The position numbers and the translations under genes were made by a program. The notes beneath the pieces are model-generated. The model ran no database searches and was not told where the DNA came from. It was given only the letters and a program-made list of their open reading frames with translations. 64,000 nucleotides of DNA, taken from JAFEDN01 sp963712715 (lineage in GTDB: Bacteria > Pseudomonadota > Gammaproteobacteria > Coxiellales > Coxiellaceae). Positions 63,768 to 64,000 of this stretch are shown one piece after another. The stretch covers positions 129,909 to 193,908 of the forward strand of contig CAVQJI010000020.1 of NCBI GenBank assembly GCA_963712715.1, in the 5' to 3' direction. How positions within the stretch are numbered: the first letter of the stretch is position 1; each line of letters starts with the position of its first letter.

Positions 63768-64000
63768 TTAAATGTTCAGAAATCCCTTATTGTTCAATTT
63801 AAATAACAATAAATAAAAATAAATAAATCCCGCATAGGGGTACCATTTTTCAGTAATCGCTGAAATTTTTTGATAATCCAACTTCATACCAAGATGAAGA
63901 AGTTGCTGCAAGTTCTTTTGTGCGCCAATATCATCTCCAGGAAAAGTTTCAATCTTGCCAAAACCACGCAATAAAATGTATTCTGCAGACCATCGGCCAA
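63768..64000 (-). CDS. alkA: DNA-3-methyladenine glycosylase II (AlkA-type), C-terminal part
   Basis: The minus-strand frame is open from the window edge: GRWSAEYILLRGFGKIETFP followed by GDDIGAQKNLQ, then YQKISAITEKWYPYAGFIYFYLLL. This is the C-terminal HhH-GPD glycosylase end, with the catalytic Asp in PGDDIGA. The N terminus lies outside the window. It excises alkylated purines. A neighbouring Ogt/MGMT appears only as a distant pseudogene in this window. Confidence 0.88.
   Translation of the reverse strand, partial: GRWSAEYILLRGFGKIETFPGDDIGAQKNLQQLLHLGMKLDYQKISAITEKWYPYAGFIYFYLLLFKLNNKGFLNI

Overview
The window looks like chromosome from an AT-rich gammaproteobacterium, most probably a member of the order Legionellales (Legionella/Coxiella/Aquicella-like). 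This is inferred from gene content: an inverse-autotransporter-type surface protein, a quinol-type NO reductase, a LetA/GacA-like regulator, Sel1 and effector-like orphan genes, and many decayed genes. No rRNA, tRNA, CRISPR array, complete insertion sequence or prophage was seen.

Layout. 1-14 kb: an acyltransferase-3-like membrane protein; a 1388-residue surface protein with about 20 tandem beta-helix repeats; a flavin monooxygenase; an energy-coupling-factor biotin transporter (bioY, ecfT, ecfA) overlapping a DUF6314-like gene; a membrane protein of unknown role; and a fused ACP-fatty acyl-AMP ligase-PlsC gene broken by a one-base frameshift. 14.07-14.57 kb is a striking composite palindrome made of two related, oppositely oriented elements with swapped terminal repeats. 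14.6-19.9 kb is a complete oligopeptide ABC importer. 21.1-25.8 kb is a sensory block (FixJ-type regulator, PAS histidine kinase, CheB-CheR-PAS fusion). 26-31.3 kb holds redox and housekeeping genes (flavin disulfide reductase, Maf, Asn-rich secreted protein, multicopper oxidase, SDR).

31.4-47.9 kb is accessory and visibly decaying: FUSC and alpha/beta-hydrolase pseudogenes, an MGMT fragment, remnants of GNAT, MFS and LysR genes, orphan TPR and Sel1 proteins, a CHY zinc-finger protein, a protein whose repeats resemble TALE repeats, and a frameshifted FAD/Fe-S dehydrogenase. 48-50.75 kb is a copper-efflux operon (csoR-copZ-copA) with a recognisable promoter/operator. 51.0-53.6 kb has a YopJ/Ulp-like candidate effector, and an aminotransferase under a YheO-like regulator whose mRNA is probably leaderless. 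53.8-58.4 kb is a compact operon: DedA-like protein, flavin reductase, CDP-alcohol phosphotransferase, periplasmic MsrA and MsrB, methyltransferase. 58.7-64 kb has a LetA/GacA-like regulator, a chimeric NDH-2/CydB remnant, the quinol NO reductase, a TUDOR-like DUF2945 protein and the 5'-truncated end of an AlkA-type glycosylase.

Two themes cut across the window. First, several dispersed non-coding repeat families sit between genes, and some supply stop codons or C-terminal residues. Second, at least four otherwise well-conserved genes carry single-base frameshifts, mostly at homopolymers. These could be real decay, sequencing error or, in one case at a canonical A AAA AAG site, recoding.
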